A stretch of DNA of 29,095 nt from Sphingomonadales bacterium UBA2369 (lineage in GTDB: Bacteria; Pseudomonadota; Alphaproteobacteria; Sphingomonadales; Sphingomonadaceae). A program made the position numbers and the translations under genes. Shown here one piece after another: positions 13,973-21,798 of the stretch (within the stretch, counting starts at the first letter, position 1; each line of letters opens with the position of its first letter). The stretch lies in the NCBI GenBank assembly GCA_002344055.1, contig DDTH01000007.1, forward strand, positions 1 through 29,095, written 5' to 3'. Under the pieces are notes generated by a model. It searched no databases. It was not told where the DNA came from and saw nothing but the letters and a program-made list of their open reading frames with translations.

Positions 13973-14752
13973 ATGGCCGAGTATGAGAACATCCTGGTCG
14001 AGCAGCGCGGGGCGGTCACGCTCGTCACGCTCAACCGGCCGCAGCAGCTCAATGCGCTGAACAGCCATGTGCTCGCCGATCTGATCGCGGCCTTTCGCGC
14101 TTATGACGCGGATGCGAGCCAGCGTTGCCTGGTGCTGACCGGCAGCGGCGAGAAGGCGTTCGCGGCGGGGGCGGACATCAAGGAGATGGAGGAACAGGGC
14201 TTCGCGGCCATGTATGGCTCCAATTATTTCGCCGGCTGGGAGCAGGTGACGGCGACGCGCAAGCCGTGGCTCGCGGCGGTCGCGGGCTTCGCGCTGGGCG
14301 GCGGCTGCGAAGTGGCGATGATGGCGGATTTCATCATCGCGGCGGATACGGCCAAGTTCGGCCAGCCGGAGATCAAGCTGGGCGTCGCGCCGGGCATGGG
14401 CGGGTCGCAGCGGCTGACCAAGGCGATCGGCAAGGCCAAGGCGATGGAAATGTGCCTGACCGGGCGGATGATGGGCGCAGAGGAAGCCGAGCGTTCGGGT
14501 CTGGTGGCGCGGGTGGTGCCGGCGGCGGATCTGCTGGCCGAGGCGATGAAGACGGCGGAGACGATTGCAGGCATGGCGCCGCTGGCCGCGATCGCGAACA
14601 AGGAAATGGTCAATGCCGCGTTCGAGAACGGGCTGGCGCAGGGCATCCTGTTCGAGCGGCGGCTGTTCCACGGCCTGTTCGGCACTGAGGACCAGAAGGA
14701 AGGCATGAGCGCCTTCGTCGGCAAGCGCGCGGCGGAGTGGAATGGGAGATAA
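13973..14752 (+). CDS. Enoyl-CoA hydratase
   Basis: A 259-residue crotonase-family enzyme. In this operon it most likely hydrates methacrylyl-CoA to (S)-3-hydroxyisobutyryl-CoA, though such hydratases are often broad. Visible: KAFAAGADIKEM (61-72), ALGGGCEVAMMADF with catalytic Glu113, and FGQPEIKLGVAPGMGGSQRL with catalytic Glu133. Both glutamates of true hydratases are therefore present, unlike isomerases. The start ATG has GGAGAG 6 nt upstream. The C-terminus is standard (EGMSAFVGKRAAEW). Confidence 0.92.
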   Translation: MAEYENILVEQRGAVTLVTLNRPQQLNALNSHVLADLIAAFRAYDADASQRCLVLTGSGEKAFAAGADIKEMEEQGFAAMYGSNYFAGWEQVTATRKPWLAAVAGFALGGGCEVAMMADFIIAADTAKFGQPEIKLGVAPGMGGSQRLTKAIGKAKAMEMCLTGRMMGAEEAERSGLVARVVPAADLLAEAMKTAETIAGMAPLAAIANKEMVNAAFENGLAQGILFERRLFHGLFGTEDQKEGMSAFVGKRAAEWNGR

Positions 14753-14888
14753 ATCCTCCCCGGAACGGGGAGGTGGCAGCCGAAGGCTGACGGAGGGGGC
14801 TCACCTCTCCATCTCTTCCCAAGTTTGAAGGTGGGCCCCCTCCACCACTCGCTTCGCGAGCGGTCCCCCTCCCCGTTCCGGGGAGGAT
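14753..14888. repeat. 136-bp element with perfect 21-bp terminal inverted repeats
   Basis: The ends at 14753-14773 and 14868-14888 are exact reverse complements (ATCCTCCCCGGAAC... / ...GTTCCGGGGAGGAT). Each end is itself a near-perfect palindrome. Inner modules include GCAGCCGAAGGCTG and CACTCGCTTCGCGAGCG. It begins at the base after the hydratase stop and ends 13 bp before the mmsB start, so the GAGGAG of mmsB lies just outside it. Confidence 0.8.
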
Positions 14889-14901
14889 CGAGGAGACAGA
14901 C

Positions 14902-15840
14902 ATGGCACGCGTCGCATTCATCGGGCTGGGCAATATGGGCGGCGGGATGGCCGCGAACCTGGCGAAGGCCGGGCATGATGTGCGGGCGTTCGACCTGAGC
15001 GAGACGGCGCTGGCGAAGGCGGAGGAGCGCGGCTGTCTGCGCGCGGCGAGCGCCGCCGAGGCGGTGGCAGAGGCCGAGGCGGTGGTCACCATGCTGCCGG
15101 CGGGCAAGCATGTCCGCGCCGTCTATGCGGAGAGCGTGATCGGGGTCGCGCCGACCTCCTCCATCCTGATGGATTGTTCGACCATCGACGTCGCCAGCGC
15201 GCGCGACACGATCGCGGCGGCGGAGGCCAAGGGCTATCGCATGGTCGATGCGCCGGTTTCCGGGGGCATCGCGGCGGCGGAGGGCGGGACGCTCACCTTC
15301 ATGGCCGGGGGATCGGCGGAGGCGTTCGCGGCGGCCGAGCCGTTCCTTGGCGCGATGGGCAAGGCGGTGATCCATGCCGGCGGCGCGGGCGCGGGTCAGG
15401 CGGCCAAGATCTGCAACAACATGCTGCTGGGCGTGACGATGGTGGGGACGTGCGAGGCGTTCGTGCTGGCGCAGAAACTGGGGCTCGATCCACAGACTTT
15501 CTTCGACATCGCGTCGAAGGCGTCCGGCCAGAGCTGGTCGATGACGAGCTATTGCCCGGTGCCGGGCGTGGGGCCGGAGACGCCGGCGGATCGCGGCTAT
15601 GACGGCGGCTTCGCGGCGGCTTTGATGCTGAAGGACCTCAGGCTGGCGATGGAGGCCGCGCAGACGGCGGATGCCTATACGCCGATGGGCGCGGCGGCGG
15701 AGGAGCTTTACACCCGCTTCGCCGAGGGGCTGGGCGGCGCGGGCAAGGATTTTTCCGGGATCATCAAGATGCTGGACGAAAGCTGGACGCCGCCCGAGGG
15801 CAATGCGACTCCGCACACGCCGATCGGCGCGAAGGTTTGA
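14902..15840 (+). CDS. mmsB: 3-hydroxyisobutyrate dehydrogenase
   Basis: A 312-residue NAD-dependent beta-hydroxyacid dehydrogenase oxidising 3-hydroxyisobutyrate to methylmalonate semialdehyde. The Rossmann motif FIGLGNMGGGMAANLAKAGH (6-25), the substrate loop MVDAPVSGGIAAAEGGTLTF (114-133) and catalytic Lys169 in GQAAKICNNMLLG are all intact. The C-terminal helical domain ends LDESWTPPEGN. The start has GAGGAG 7 nt upstream. It is the last gene of the valine block. The next enzyme, methylmalonate semialdehyde dehydrogenase (mmsA), is not in the window. Confidence 0.94.
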   Translation: MARVAFIGLGNMGGGMAANLAKAGHDVRAFDLSETALAKAEERGCLRAASAAEAVAEAEAVVTMLPAGKHVRAVYAESVIGVAPTSSILMDCSTIDVASARDTIAAAEAKGYRMVDAPVSGGIAAAEGGTLTFMAGGSAEAFAAAEPFLGAMGKAVIHAGGAGAGQAAKICNNMLLGVTMVGTCEAFVLAQKLGLDPQTFFDIASKASGQSWSMTSYCPVPGVGPETPADRGYDGGFAAALMLKDLRLAMEAAQTADAYTPMGAAAEELYTRFAEGLGGAGKDFSGIIKMLDESWTPPEGNATPHTPIGAKV

Positions 15841-15844
15841 TTTG

Positions 15845-15872
15845 ATCCTCCCCGCGATTTCGCGGGGAGGAT
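15845..15872. terminator. Perfect 12-bp-stem palindrome after mmsB
   Basis: ATCCTCCCCGCG-ATTT-CGCGGGGAGGAT begins 4 bp after the mmsB stop. It belongs to the same CCTCCCC repeat family as the other intergenic elements. It may act as a factor-independent terminator or mRNA 3' stabiliser; only TTC follows, so the U-tract is poor. Confidence 0.5.
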
Positions 15873-15921
15873 TCTTCGCAGGTCAACCTTTTCCTAGCAT
15901 CTGGTCTTTAGCCCGTTCCGG

Positions 15922-17112
15922 ATGGCGGAGCGGGATTATGCACTTCGGCTCGAAATCGAGCGGCGGGACGATGCGGTCTCGACGGCGTTCGAGTCAGTGG
16001 ATGGCTGTCCCGAACTGATCGACCGGATCGCGGCGAAGGCCCCGGACGAGCATGCCTTCCTGCGCGCGGCCTGGTACCGGGCGGCGGGGGCCGAGGCGAC
16101 GCTGGTTGCGCGCCGGAATGGACGGATGATCGCGGCTTTCCCGACCCTGCGGGCAGGTCCCCCTGCCCTGGGCGTCCGCGCAGTGGCGGGGATTTACTGG
16201 CCCTTCCGCAACGTGCCGGTCGCAGCGGACCTTGACGAACGCGGCGTGGTGGATTTGCTGGCCGCATTGCGCGCGCACGGCGCGCTTGGCCCGGTCTGGC
16301 GGCTGGGACCGGTCTATGCGGACGATGCGAGCGTGGCGCGATTGATCGCAGCGGCGCCCGCGGCGGGATGGAGCGTGCTGAAGCGCACGCTCGGCAACAA
16401 CTATCTGCTAGACGTCGAAGCGGAGCGGGCGGCCGGGCGGGAATGGCCACGCAAATCGAGCCTGAAGCGGCTCGATGGCTATGAGCGCAAGCTGAGCGAA
16501 CATGGCGCGGTCACCATCGACTATGTGACCGGTGCGGACTGGTCCCCCGCCGTGTTCGACGCGCTGGCCGAAGTGGAATCGCGCAGCTGGGTGGCGACGG
16601 CCACGGACCGGACGGGCGCGAAATTCATCGATCCGGCGCATCGGAGCGTGTGGGAAGCCTGCGCGGCCGATCCGTTGCTGGCGCAGATGCTGTCGGCGGT
16701 GATCGTGCGGGTCGGGGGACGGCCGGTGGCCTTCTCGCTCGATCTGACGTGCGGCACCCTGCAATATGGCATTGCCGGGACCTATGATGCGGAATTCGCG
16801 AAGCTGAATGCGGGCAGCCTGGCCAACGAGCGCAACATGGTCTGGGCGGCGGAACGCGGCGTGACGCGGTTCGACTGGGGCGCGGGCGACAGCGGCTACA
16901 AGCGCAAGCTGGGCTTCGTCATGGGGCCGCAGATCGTCGACCTTTTGTTCGTGCGCAGCGCCTTCGTGGCGGCGATGCTGCGCTCGCGCTGGGAGCGGAT
17001 GGTGAGCGAGGGCGTGGGCGACGATGCCCGCAAGCTGCCGCTCGGGCGGCGGGAATGGCTGCTGATCGCCAGCATCGCGACCGCTACCGCGGCGGGGACG
17101 CTGGCGGAATGA
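15922..17112 (+). CDS. GNAT-superfamily (BioF2/FemAB-like) acyltransferase
   Basis: A 396-residue protein with the double-GNAT look of the BioF2-like/CelD acetyltransferase group, often involved in cell-envelope or exopolysaccharide modification. Typical features: SLKRLDGYERKLSEHG (180-195), the strand PVAFSLDLTCGTLQYGIAGT followed by YDAEFAKLNAGSL (288-300), and FDWGAGDSGYKRKLGF (317-332). A hydrophobic C-terminal stretch (EWLLIASIATATAAGTL) may touch the membrane. The start ATG is 81 bp after mmsB. It has its own terminator-like repeat downstream and no functional link to neighbours is evident. Acyl donor and acceptor are unknown. Confidence 0.75.
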   Translation: MAERDYALRLEIERRDDAVSTAFESVDGCPELIDRIAAKAPDEHAFLRAAWYRAAGAEATLVARRNGRMIAAFPTLRAGPPALGVRAVAGIYWPFRNVPVAADLDERGVVDLLAALRAHGALGPVWRLGPVYADDASVARLIAAAPAAGWSVLKRTLGNNYLLDVEAERAAGREWPRKSSLKRLDGYERKLSEHGAVTIDYVTGADWSPAVFDALAEVESRSWVATATDRTGAKFIDPAHRSVWEACAADPLLAQMLSAVIVRVGGRPVAFSLDLTCGTLQYGIAGTYDAEFAKLNAGSLANERNMVWAAERGVTRFDWGAGDSGYKRKLGFVMGPQIVDLLFVRSAFVAAMLRSRWERMVSEGVGDDARKLPLGRREWLLIASIATATAAGTLAE

Positions 17113-17145
17113 TGCCGGTAGAAAAGTAAGAAGAACCAGGAAGTA

Positions 17146-17249
17146 AGAGCCACCCCCCGCCCCTCCAGCAAATGCTGGAGGGGAGTCAGGTCAGCGAGCG
17201 GCACTCCCCTCCACGCCTTCGTGGAGGGGTTGGGGGTGGTTCTTTTTTT
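17146..17249. repeat. 98-bp inverted-repeat element with T-tract between converging genes
   Basis: Imperfect 22-nt terminal inverted repeats (17146-17167 and 17222-17243) enclose CCCCTCCAGCA-AA-TGCTGGAGGGG (17160-17183) and CCCCTCCACG/CGTGGAGGGG (17207-17228). The right end is identical to the element inside terL (4213-4234). A run of seven T follows (17243-17249), so on the plus strand it makes a good intrinsic terminator for the acyltransferase gene. The glpK stop lies in the T-run. Confidence 0.8.
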
Positions 17250-18717
17250 AGTCGAGGACCTGATCGAGGGCTTTTCGCCAGGCGGTGAGGCGGGCGTCGC
17301 GGATCTTGGTGTCCATTGCCGGCTCGAAGGTGCGGACGCCCTCGCGCATAGTCGCGGCTTCCTCCAGCGTGGCGTAATGGCCCGCGCCAATCGCGGCGAG
17401 CATGGCGGCGCCCAAGGCTGTGGTCTCGACGAAGCCGGGGCGCTCGACTTGCAGGTTCAGGATGTCGGCCATGTCCTGCGCGAGCCAATCGTTCGCGCTC
17501 ATGCCGCCGTCGATCTTCAGGTCCGCCCATGCGGCGCCGTCGGCGGCGAAGGCGGTCATGAGGTCGTGCGTCTGGTGGGCCATCGCCTCCAAGGCGGCAC
17601 GGACGATGTGGGCGCTGTGCGCGGCGAAGCTGAGGCCGGTGATGGCGGCGCGGGCGTCCGGCCGCCAGTGCGGGGCGCCGAGGCCTGAGAGTGCGGGGAC
17701 GATGACGACTCCCGCATTGTCCGGGACGGAGCGGGCCATTTCCTCGCTCTCGTCGGCGGTGACGAGCAGGCCGAGGGAATCGCGCAGCCATTTGATCAGG
17801 CTGCCGGCGACGAAGACCGAGCCTTCGAGCGCGTAGCTGGTCTCATTGTTCAGCCGCCAGGCGATGGTGGTGAGCAGGCGGTTGCGGGACGCCTTGGCCT
17901 CCGTACCGGTGTTGGTGAGGACGAAGGCGCCGGTGCCGTAGGTCGCCTTGGTGTCGCCGGGAGCGAGGCAGGCCTGGCCGATGGCGGCGGCCTGCTGATC
18001 GCCGGCCATGCCGGTGATCGGGATCGGGGCGCCGAAATGCTCCGGCGCGGTCTCGCCGAATTGGCCTGCGCAATCGGTAATTTCCGGCAAGGCGGAGCGC
18101 GGGGTGCCGAACAGGTCGAGCAGGTCCGGCGACCAGTCGCCCTGGTGGATGTCCATCAAGGCGGTGCGGGAGGCGTTGCTGGCGTCGCTGAGATGGGCGC
18201 CGCCGGTCAGTTTCCAGACCAGCCAGGATTCGATCGTGCCGATGGCGAGATTGTCGCCAGCCTCTTTCAGCTGCGGCCAGCTTTCCAGCGCCCAGGCGAT
18301 TTTCGAGCCGCTGAAATAGGGATCGAGCAGGAGGCCGGTCTTCGCCTGGACCATGGCTTCGTAGCCGCGCTCCTTCAGGCCTTCGCACAAGGAGGCGGTG
18401 CGGCGGTCCTGCCAGACGATGGCGGGGCCGAGCGGTTCACCCGTTCGCTTGTCCCAGAAGACGATCGTCTCGCGCTGGTTGGTGATGCCGATGCCGATGA
18501 TCTGCTTCGCGCCGCCGGCCTTCTTCACGCAGGTGCGGGCGCAATGGAGCGTGTAACGCCAGATCTCGTCCGCATCATGCTCGACCCAGCCCGCGCGGGG
18601 ATAATGCTGCTCGAGCTCCTTTTGCACGATGCCGACGCACTCGCCGGCCGGGGTGAAAAGCATGGCGCGGGTGGAGGTCGTGCCTTCGTCGAGGACGAGG
18701 ATGAAGCGTTCGGCCAT
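17248..18717 (-). CDS. glpK: Glycerol kinase
   Basis: A 489-residue FGGY-family kinase that phosphorylates glycerol to sn-glycerol-3-phosphate with ATP. N-terminal phosphate loop VLDEGTTSTRAMLF (8-21), substrate segment NQRETIVFWD, the signature GPAIVWQDRRT, and catalytic Asp240 in GMAGDQQAA. The ATP site has YGTGAFVLTNTG, SGLGAPHW, and DGGMSANDWLAQ with TALGAAMLA. Length matches the family. It is the second gene of a minus-strand pair, 2 bp after the membrane protein gene. Together with glpD, about 1.6 kb away on the opposite strand, it forms the glycerol catabolic locus. No glycerol facilitator (glpF) gene was seen; the membrane protein next door does not carry NPA motifs. Confidence 0.97.
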   Translation of the reverse strand: MAERFILVLDEGTTSTRAMLFTPAGECVGIVQKELEQHYPRAGWVEHDADEIWRYTLHCARTCVKKAGGAKQIIGIGITNQRETIVFWDKRTGEPLGPAIVWQDRRTASLCEGLKERGYEAMVQAKTGLLLDPYFSGSKIAWALESWPQLKEAGDNLAIGTIESWLVWKLTGGAHLSDASNASRTALMDIHQGDWSPDLLDLFGTPRSALPEITDCAGQFGETAPEHFGAPIPITGMAGDQQAAAIGQACLAPGDTKATYGTGAFVLTNTGTEAKASRNRLLTTIAWRLNNETSYALEGSVFVAGSLIKWLRDSLGLLVTADESEEMARSVPDNAGVVIVPALSGLGAPHWRPDARAAITGLSFAAHSAHIVRAALEAMAHQTHDLMTAFAADGAAWADLKIDGGMSANDWLAQDMADILNLQVERPGFVETTALGAAMLAAIGAGHYATLEEAATMREGVRTFEPAMDTKIRDARLTAWRKALDQVLD

Positions 18718-18719
18718 GT

Positions 18720-19478
18720 TCAGGCCTGCGTGGCGGGAGGAGCGAGGCTGACGGTCGTGACCTCTTCGACCAGATAGTCGCGATAATTATAGTAGAAATA
18801 GCCGGGGAACCATTTGGCGGCCGCGACCAAAGCGGCGGCGTAGGCGGCGAGCGCCAGCAGGCCGAACAGCAGGCTGCGTGCCAAACCGCGCAGGCGCGTG
18901 TCCTGCAGCGAACGGTTGAGCGAGCGGCCCACGACCCAGACCCAGAGCAAGGCGACGCCGATCAGCTGCCACTTGGCGGGCGTGACCAGATACCAGCCGG
19001 GCGCGAAATAGGGGGCGTAGAAGTCGCCGGCATGCTCGCCACTGTCGAGATGGGCGAGGACCGGCGTGAATACCGGGCCGCCATAGGCGTTGCTGAGCGT
19101 GCCCGCGCCGATCAGCAAGGCGACGGCGAGCGCGCCCATGCAGAAAGCGAGCAGGGTGGCGATGAGCACGTACATCGTGTCGGTCTTCGCCCCCATGACC
19201 GGGAGCGCGATCCGCAGGAGGATGGTGATCGCGACCGCGGCGACCGCCCAGGCGATGATGTAGGGCAGGATGACGAAGGCGCCCGCGGCGACCGCGACCG
19301 CGCCCATCACGAAGACGATCCCGCCTCCGCCGCCGCCGGAATCCGTCTGACCCTGCCGATACAGATCGTCCGCCTGGCGGCGCATCCGGCCGCGATTATA
19401 GGCGCTCATATCGGTGGTGAAGGAATCGGCGGCCTCGCCCCGATAGCCCTTCTGCTCGTCCTGTCTGGAACCGTCCAT
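18720..19478 (-). CDS. Five-helix membrane protein upstream of glpK
   Basis: A 252-residue protein of unknown function. The N-terminal 50 residues are polar, with a Gly-rich run (DSGGGGGGI). Membrane helices follow at about 54-71, 73-95, 103-125, 167-184 and 200-222. A loop of about 40 residues (LSNAYGGPVFTPVLAHLDSG...) lies between helices 3 and 4 and may face the periplasm. Its stop is 2 bp from the glpK start, so the two are co-transcribed. There is no aquaporin NPA, transporter or channel signature. The weak Shine-Dalgarno region makes the exact start less certain. Confidence 0.7.
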   Translation of the reverse strand: MDGSRQDEQKGYRGEAADSFTTDMSAYNRGRMRRQADDLYRQGQTDSGGGGGGIVFVMGAVAVAAGAFVILPYIIAWAVAAVAITILLRIALPVMGAKTDTMYVLIATLLAFCMGALAVALLIGAGTLSNAYGGPVFTPVLAHLDSGEHAGDFYAPYFAPGWYLVTPAKWQLIGVALLWVWVVGRSLNRSLQDTRLRGLARSLLFGLLALAAYAAALVAAAKWFPGYFYYNYRDYLVEEVTTVSLAPPATQA

Positions 19479-19541
19479 GCGCCATGGAGTAGAGGCAAGA
19501 TGCCCGGTTCGACAAGCGAGGCGGGCCGCCGGCTCCGGCCG

Positions 19542-20201
19542 CTATTGCCGCCGCTGCCCGGCGCCCGGCGGACCCGACATGTCGATCCTGCGGCCCACAT
19601 CCACGATCTGGCCCTCGCAACCGCTGCCCCGGCACCAGAGGAAATGCCGGTTATTGCCCTGATAGCAGGGTGTGCGGCCGGGATAGGCGGCATCGGCCAG
19701 ATCGGACCGAACACCGACGACAGTGGCATGTCCCTCGACCCAGGAGCGACCGTCGAACGGGTTTCGCCGGGGCGTCCACGTCTCGAGGAACAGCCCGTTG
19801 TCGCGCGCTTCCAGCAGGAGGGTCGAACCCCGGTCCCCGTCGCGCGGGACGATCGACGTCAGTTCGAAGCGCGCCGAGCAATAGCGGTAGCCGGCCGGAA
19901 GCTGGACGGTGATGCCCGTTCCTTCGCCATAATTGGCCGTGCTGAAGACCGCCGCGACCGCCACCGCCTTGTCGATCGGATAGCCGCTGATCGACGAAAT
20001 AGCCTGCAGTGCCGCGGCGCACATTTCGTTGCCGGTACAATCCGCCGCAACATCGAAGACGGTGTGGGGCGTCATCACATTGTCGATGTGCGCCCTGACG
20101 ACGACATATTCGGCGTTAGACTGCTGCGCGTGGGCGCCCGTCGTCGCGAACAGCGCCACAAGGGCGCTGGCACAACACAAGGCATTCCTGAATTTCGCCA
20201 T
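19542..20201 (-). CDS. Secreted cysteine-containing hypothetical protein
   Basis: 219 residues from ATG 20201, with GGAGGGGAG about 7 nt upstream. A signal peptide of about 25 residues ends GAHA before QQSNAEY. The mature protein has six cysteines (55, 61, 108, 179, 190, 195), an even number suited to disulfides in the periplasm. Segments such as YRYCSARFELTSIVPRDGD suggest a beta-rich fold. No family is recognised. It is transcribed divergently from glpD, and a hairpin lies in its leader (20226-20245). The frame is open 26 codons further upstream, but that part lacks signal-peptide character. Confidence 0.7.
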   Translation of the reverse strand: MAKFRNALCCASALVALFATTGAHAQQSNAEYVVVRAHIDNVMTPHTVFDVAADCTGNEMCAAALQAISSISGYPIDKAVAVAAVFSTANYGEGTGITVQLPAGYRYCSARFELTSIVPRDGDRGSTLLLEARDNGLFLETWTPRRNPFDGRSWVEGHATVVGVRSDLADAAYPGRTPCYQGNNRHFLWCRGSGCEGQIVDVGRRIDMSGPPGAGQRRQ

Positions 20202-20225
20202 TGGAACTCCCCTCCCGATTCGAAT

Positions 20226-20245
20226 TCGGCAGTCGGCACTGCCGA
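20226..20245. promoter_or_regulatory. Perfect 8-bp inverted repeat in the glpD-divergent intergenic region
   Basis: TCGGCAGT-CGGC-ACTGCCGA lies 25 bp upstream of the secreted-protein start and about 105 bp upstream of glpD. It could be an operator for either direction or a leader hairpin. Nothing further identifies it. Confidence 0.35.
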
Positions 20246-20350
20246 CACGGCGGTGCAGCAGGAGGTGGGCTGCCGTCATAAAGACAGCATGAAGCTTTTC
20301 TGAAGGTTCATTCCTTCGCTTCTTTCGCGGCGGCGATATGAGGTGTCCGT

Positions 20351-21688
20351 ATGGATTCGTTCGACATCCTGATCGTCGGTGGCGGCATCAACGGCGCGGC
20401 GATCGCACGGGATGCGGCCGGGCGTGGGCTATCCGTGCTGCTGGTCGAGCGGGACGATCTGGCGAGCCATACCAGCTCGGCCTCGTCAAAGCTGATCCAC
20501 GGCGGGCTGCGTTATCTGGAGCAATATGAATTCCGGCTCGTGCGGGAATCGCTGCACGAGCGCGAGACTTTGCTGAAGACCGCGCCGCATCTGGTGCGGC
20601 CATTGCGGTTCATATTGCCCGATCCGAAGGGCGGGCGGCCCTGGTGGCTGATCCGGCTGGGGCTCTGGCTGTATGGGCTGCTGGCGGGGCGGTCGTCCCT
20701 CCCCTCCCCGCGCGCGGTGCGGCGGGACGAGGCGGAGGTGCGTGCACCGCTGAAGGGCGAGTATAAGCTGGCCGAATATTGGGACGCGTGGGTCGATGAC
20801 GCGCGGCTGGTGGTACTGAACGCGGTCGACGCGGCGGCGCGCGGGGCGGAGATTGCGACGCGGACGGCGTTGGTGTCGGCGCGGGCCGAGGGCGGACGCT
20901 GGCGTGCCGAGTTGTCGGATGGGCGGACCATCGACGCCGGGATGATCGTCAATGCGGCGGGACCGTGGGTGGCGGAAGTGCTGCACGAACGGCTGGGCGG
21001 CAGCGGCAAGGCCGGGGTGCGGCTGGTGAAGGGCAGCCATATTGCGGTGCCCCGGCTCTACGACGGCGAGCACGCCTACATCCTGCAGGCGGGCGACGGG
21101 CGGGTGGTGTTTGCCTTGCCCTATGGCGACCTGTCGCTGGTCGGGACGACCGATGCGCCGGTGGAGCAGCCCGACGATGCCGAGCCGGATGCGGCGGAGA
21201 TCGATTATCTCTGCGCGACCGCGAACGCCTATTTCGTGCAGCAGACGGTGCCTGCGGACGTGCGCTGGTCATTCGCGGGGATCCGCGCGCTGTACGATGA
21301 TGGCGCGGCCAAGGCGAAAGATGTGACGCGCGATTACCGGCTGGAGCTGGAGGAACGCGACGGGGCGACATTGCTGTCGGTGTTCGGCGGGAAGATCACG
21401 ACGGCGCGGGCGCTGGCCGAGGAGGTGATGGCGAAGCTGGACGTCGGCGGTGAGGCGTGGACGCGGGAGGCGATGCTGCCGGGCGCCGGGCGGGTACCGG
21501 ACGAGAGCGGGCGGCACTTCGGGGGCGGGCTGTACGAAGGCGAGGTGCGCTATCTGGTCGCGCACGAATTCGCGCGGACGGCGGAGGACGTGTTGTGGCG
21601 GCGGACGAAATTGGGGCTGGTGCTGGGTGCGGACGAGGTCGCGGCGTTGGAGGATTTCATCCAAAACATCGCAATCCGCTCACCCTGA
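20351..21688 (+). CDS. glpD: Aerobic glycerol-3-phosphate dehydrogenase, shortened C-terminal domain
   Basis: A 445-residue FAD enzyme oxidising glycerol-3-phosphate to dihydroxyacetone phosphate and feeding electrons to quinone at the inner membrane. FAD-binding DILIVGGGINGAAIARDAAG (5-24), SSASSKLIHGGLRYLEQYEF (43-62), FALPYGDLSLVGTTD (254-268), RWSFAGIRALYDD (305-317) and FGGKITTAR (345-353) are all present. The family usually has about 490-510 residues. Here MLPGAGRVPDES (375-386) leads straight into HFGGGLYEGEVRYLV, so roughly 50 residues of the helical C-terminal domain that normally precede this segment are missing. The last residues and stop (RSP, TGA) come from an intergenic repeat beginning at 21676. 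GAGGTG precedes the ATG by 5 nt. Confidence 0.93.
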   Translation: MDSFDILIVGGGINGAAIARDAAGRGLSVLLVERDDLASHTSSASSKLIHGGLRYLEQYEFRLVRESLHERETLLKTAPHLVRPLRFILPDPKGGRPWWLIRLGLWLYGLLAGRSSLPSPRAVRRDEAEVRAPLKGEYKLAEYWDAWVDDARLVVLNAVDAAARGAEIATRTALVSARAEGGRWRAELSDGRTIDAGMIVNAAGPWVAEVLHERLGGSGKAGVRLVKGSHIAVPRLYDGEHAYILQAGDGRVVFALPYGDLSLVGTTDAPVEQPDDAEPDAAEIDYLCATANAYFVQQTVPADVRWSFAGIRALYDDGAAKAKDVTRDYRLELEERDGATLLSVFGGKITTARALAEEVMAKLDVGGEAWTREAMLPGAGRVPDESGRHFGGGLYEGEVRYLVAHEFARTAEDVLWRRTKLGLVLGADEVAALEDFIQNIAIRSP

Positions 21689-21764
21689 GCTTGTCGAAGG
21701 GCTGTCCTTCTTCTTACGGTGCGCCAAGGAAAGGGCAGGCCTTCGACAAGCTCAGGCTGAGCGG
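21676..21764. repeat. Inverted-repeat element, CTGAGCTTGTCGAAGG type, copy 1
   Basis: A 32-nt left arm (21676-21707) and a right arm (21733-21764) match as inverted repeats at about 29 of 32 positions (CCGCTCACCCTGAGCTTGTC / GACAAGCTCAGGCTGAGCGG). The element overlaps the last four codons of glpD and supplies its stop. This motif is a widespread REP-like repeat in high-GC proteobacteria (from memory). A second copy lies at 23146-23232. Confidence 0.85.
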
Positions 21765-21798
21765 GAAAGGTTGTGCCTCAGGTCAAAAAGGGGTCCAG

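Noticed and set aside
18720..19478. Glycerol facilitator (GlpF) for the membrane protein next to glpK
   Set aside because: No NPA motifs and a helix arrangement unlike aquaporins.
21457..21798. Upstream extension of the amidohydrolase frame
   Set aside because: It overlaps glpD in another phase and passes through the inverted repeat; the signal peptide starts at 21799.
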